This document shows, piece after piece, positions 50,465 to 52,396 of a stretch of DNA of 52,396 nt. The stretch lies in the NCBI GenBank assembly GCA_015060865.1, contig SUXS01000019.1, forward strand, positions 1 through 52,396. The letters are read 5' to 3'. The notes under the pieces were generated by a model. The model did not search any database and was not told the DNA's origin. It saw only the letters and a program-made list of their open reading frames with translations. The DNA comes from Bacteroidales bacterium. Lineage in GTDB: Bacteria; Bacteroidota; Bacteroidia; Bacteroidales; Bacteroidaceae. Each line of letters begins with the position of its first letter. Position 1 is the stretch's first letter. A program made the position numbers and the translations under genes.

Positions 50465-51763
50465 TCACAACCACTCCACCAGCGAGGCCAACTTCATGCT
50501 GTTCGACCCCTTGATGAGGATGGTGCGTCCCTCGGGGCGCTCGGCTACGAGTGCGGCCTTCACCTCCTCGGCATTGGCAAAGGTGCGTTGGGTGTGCCGT
50601 GTGGCGGTAAAGGCAGGGCCTACGAGCCACACCTCGGCGAAGTCTCGGGCGTCGAGCAGGTCCACCACCTCCTGATGGGCCGCCTCGGTGGCTTCGCCCA
50701 GTTCCTTCATGTCGCCCAGGATGAGCATCTTGTGGGGTACATCCATCAAGGCAAAGTTGTCTATGGCCGCACGCATGCTCGTGGGGTTGGCGTTGTAGGC
50801 ATCCACGACGAGAGTGTTGTGCTCGGTCTTGGTCAGTTGCGAGCGGTTGTTGGTGGGGGCGTATTCGCTGAGTGCAGCCGATACCTCCTGCTCGGCTACC
50901 CTGAAGTAGGTGCCCACGGCTACGGCACACAGGGCGTTGTCTATATTGTAGCTACCGATGAGCTGGGTGCTCACCTCGTGCCACTCGCCACCGCGCTTTC
51001 TCCATTGGAATCGCAGGTAGGGTGCACAATCGATGAGTTTGCCGCAGATGTCTGCCTCCTCCGCCTGGCCGTAGGTGACGGCTTCCAGTCCCTCGGCAAT
51101 GGCACACAGGTGGTGGTTGCCGGTATTCAGGAAGATGGTGCGGCGCGGTGTGGTGCGCAGGTAGTCATACATCTCGCCCTTGGTGCGGATGACCCCTTCG
51201 AACGAACCGAAGCCCTGCAGGTGGGCCATGCCCACGTTGGTGATGAGGCCATAGTCGGGCTCGGCAATCTCCACCAGCTCCTTGATGTCGCCCGGGTGGC
51301 TGGCGCCCATCTCCACCACGGCCATCTCGTGCTCGGCGGTGAGTTGCAGCAGCGTGAGGGGCACGCCGATGTGGTTGTTAAGGTTGCCCTGCGTGTAGTG
51401 GATGTGGTACTTACGGCTCAGCACGGCGGCGATGAGCTCCTTCGTGGTGGTCTTGCCGTTGGTGCCGGTGATGCCCACGATGGGGAGGCCCAGGGTGCGG
51501 CGATGATGGCGGGCCAGCTGTTGCAGCGCCTTCAGCGAGTCGTCCACGAGGAGGTACCGCTCGTCGGCGGGGTCGGCATAGGCGGCATTGTCCACCACGG
51601 CATAGCGGCATCCCTGCTCCAATGCGCTCTTGGCATAGCGGTTGCCGTCGAAGTTCTCGCCTCGCAAGGCAACGAACATCATCCCCTCGCGGCACTGACG
51701 AGTGTCGGTGGTGATGCCTGTGCTCTCGTTGAAACGACTGTATATTTGCTCGATAGATACCAT
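50465..51763 (-). CDS. murF: UDP-N-acetylmuramoyl-tripeptide--D-alanyl-D-alanine ligase
   Basis: 432 residues. Last cytoplasmic ligase of peptidoglycan precursor synthesis. Mur-ligase marks: FVALRGENFDGNRYA in the N-terminal domain, P-loop GITGTNGKTTTKELIA, TQGNLNNHIGVPLTLL, VVEMGASHPGDI, TNVGMAHLQGFGS and, C-terminal, VVDAYNANPTSMRAAI with LGDMKELGE. A longer start at 51781 would leave almost no leader after the -7 box at 51791-51800, so 51763 is preferred. It is outside the usual mur/dcw cluster. Confidence 0.94.
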   Translation of the reverse strand: MVSIEQIYSRFNESTGITTDTRQCREGMMFVALRGENFDGNRYAKSALEQGCRYAVVDNAAYADPADERYLLVDDSLKALQQLARHHRRTLGLPIVGITGTNGKTTTKELIAAVLSRKYHIHYTQGNLNNHIGVPLTLLQLTAEHEMAVVEMGASHPGDIKELVEIAEPDYGLITNVGMAHLQGFGSFEGVIRTKGEMYDYLRTTPRRTIFLNTGNHHLCAIAEGLEAVTYGQAEEADICGKLIDCAPYLRFQWRKRGGEWHEVSTQLIGSYNIDNALCAVAVGTYFRVAEQEVSAALSEYAPTNNRSQLTKTEHNTLVVDAYNANPTSMRAAIDNFALMDVPHKMLILGDMKELGEATEAAHQEVVDLLDARDFAEVWLVGPAFTATRHTQRTFANAEEVKAALVAERPEGRTILIKGSNSMKLASLVEWL

Positions 51764-51790
51764 ATTTCCTGCTTCTTCCATGATTAAGTT

Positions 51791-51800
51791 TACAAATTTA
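51791..51800 (-). promoter_or_regulatory. Promoter -7 box for murF
   Basis: The reverse complement reads TAAATTTGTA; it supports the shorter murF start at 51763. Confidence 0.55.
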
Positions 51801-51870
51801 GTGTTTTTTTTCGATTTCCCGAAGGTTATGTGCGTTTTACTTTGCTTGCCATTCTCCCTTTTCTATCTGC

Positions 51871-51928
51871 CAGTGTCCGCCGATGGTGGTTAACCTATTG
51901 ATACATTATACTTTAGTGGCGGACACTG
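51871..51928. repeat. GTCCGCC palindrome, copy 1
   Basis: CAGTGTCCGCC (51871-51881) is the exact reverse complement of GGCGGACACTG (51918-51928) across 36 bases containing GGTTAACC. Confidence 0.75.
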
Positions 51929-52193
51929 CGGACAAATATCCATATCAGCCGAATGTCCGCCATAATGGCAGGGTATTCTCTGAAATAATGCTTCTCAAAC
52001 AAGATTATCTATATAGCCCATTCTCTGTTTTTGCATGGCATTCTTATTTGCCGTTCGCGAAGAGCAAATAAAAACGACAAGCAGAAATCGAGAAACGGAT
52101 GGTAGGTGCTGAGAAATTGGATGCATTACCTTCCGTTTCGGGCAGTCATGAGATAAGGTAGGCGTACTTCACCATACGCATGGAATTTTGTAC

Positions 52194-52249
52194 GCAGTGT
52201 CCGCCATTAACCATAAGTCATTCATGGTGTTAAGCTGCATTGGCGGACG
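52194..52249. repeat. GTCCGCC palindrome, copy 2
   Basis: GTCCGCCA near 52198 pairs with TGGCGGAC near 52242-52249, with an inner TTAAC-AT / ATG-TGTTAA stem around AAGTCATTC. It ends about 20 bases before the terminal repeat. Confidence 0.7.
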
Positions 52250-52269
52250 GTGGCAAAGATGAAAACAAA

Positions 52270-52396
52270 TGTCTTGTCCTAGAAAAAGTTGACACAAAAA
52301 AGTCAACAAATGAACAAGAAAAGCACTTTAAGTCACTTCACGTTGCAGCCAGTCAATCGGCATCGCCTTGCCGGTTATGACGAAGCGATCCGTCTT
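52270..52396. repeat. Terminal repeat, right copy (inverse of 1-124)
   Basis: The reverse complement matches bases 1-124 with one difference and extends three bases further into the ORF. It carries the same ORF end, hairpin and sharp boundary. Confidence 0.85.
52328..52396 (-). CDS. 3' end of a probable transposase (partial)
   Basis: Minus-strand frame entering from outside the window and ending at TAA (52330-52328). It encodes K followed by the same tail as the left copy, with Gln in place of Pro before REVT. Too short to assign a family. Confidence 0.5.
   Translation of the reverse strand, partial: KTDRFVITGKAMPIDWLQREVT

Larger units (their letters stand above)
51782..52269. other. Intergenic region with GTCCGCC palindromes
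   Basis: No gene is seen. A -7 box for murF lies at 51791-51800 on the minus strand. GTCCGCC occurs three times forward (51875, 51954, 52198) and GGCGGAC twice (51918, 52243), forming at least two palindromes. TTATTTGC (52047-52054) and GCAAATAA (52064-52071) form a further small inverted repeat. Confidence 0.6.

Noticed and set aside
49536..50930. 464-residue reading of the HprK-like gene
   Set aside because: The first 170 codons overlap murF in another frame and give low-complexity R/H/G sequence; the family-like protein starts at 50420.
50588..51787. 399-codon open frame on the plus strand opposite murF
   Set aside because: It is the mirror of murF codon use; the translated sequence is rich in H, G and V with no motif, while the minus strand gives a complete MurF.

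Overview
The window looks like a chromosomal piece of a Bacteroidales bacterium (Bacteroides/Phocaeicola/Prevotella type). Three things support this. Nearly every gene start that can be checked has the Bacteroidetes -7 box (TAnnTTTG, often TAACTTTGC or TACCTTTGC) and no Shine-Dalgarno. The gene families are typical (DUF3256, TonB-type barrels, DUF4922-SpoIID fusion, sodium-pumping methylmalonyl-CoA decarboxylase). The C-terminal lectin-like and MutS-like proteins are of Bacteroidetes DGR type. There is no phage, conjugation module or CRISPR array.

Layout. 1-124 and 52270-52396 are inverted, almost identical copies of the end of one repeated element (end of an ORF, a terminator hairpin, then an abrupt end of similarity). 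The window is therefore bounded by two copies of a probable insertion sequence. 595-2430 holds what I read as the remains of a diversity-generating retroelement (DGR): a lipoprotein whose last ~60 codons look like a DGR variable region, a hairpin starting at its stop codon, and a 64-codon remnant of a MutS-like accessory gene. No reverse transcriptase or template repeat is present. 2646-16783 is mostly housekeeping: C69 dipeptidase, riboflavin synthase, two nitroreductases, IspE, DnaB, an aminotransferase, a LolE-like permease, a TPR protein, an orphan response regulator and a short AbgT-like protein. 16922-19482 has tRNA-Arg(ACG) and a patatin/outer-membrane protein. 19614-19836 is a strongly structured non-coding stretch upstream of an outer-membrane barrel gene. 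22270-25968 is a small cluster of envelope proteins of unknown role.

25969-26619 is a hairpin-rich intergenic region with a MITE-like element. It is followed by a DUF4922-SpoIID gene that carries several palindromic repeats in frame. 29227-36397 has an M18 aminopeptidase, tRNA-Ser(CGA), an omega-amidase, a cyclophilin, an MBL hydrolase, a DUF3256 protein, IlvE and a glycosyltransferase. 36512-41409 (minus strand) is the methylmalonyl-CoA epimerase/decarboxylase operon, which carries the last steps of succinate-to-propionate fermentation and pumps sodium. 41755-48588 (minus) has a Fur-family regulator, a decayed CPBP protease, two Crp/Fnr regulators, SerS, L21-L27 and a PiT phosphate transporter. 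48708-51763 (minus) is murF followed by an HprK-like kinase, an S26-type peptidase and a PqqD-like protein, a set reminiscent of peptide-modification loci.

The observations most worth following are the DGR remnant, the structured RNA before the barrel gene with two mutually exclusive folds, the in-frame palindromes in the SpoIID gene, the word-repeat hairpins in the gaps of the methylmalonyl operon, and the PqqD/HprK/S26 set. All product names come from reading the translations; no database search was run.
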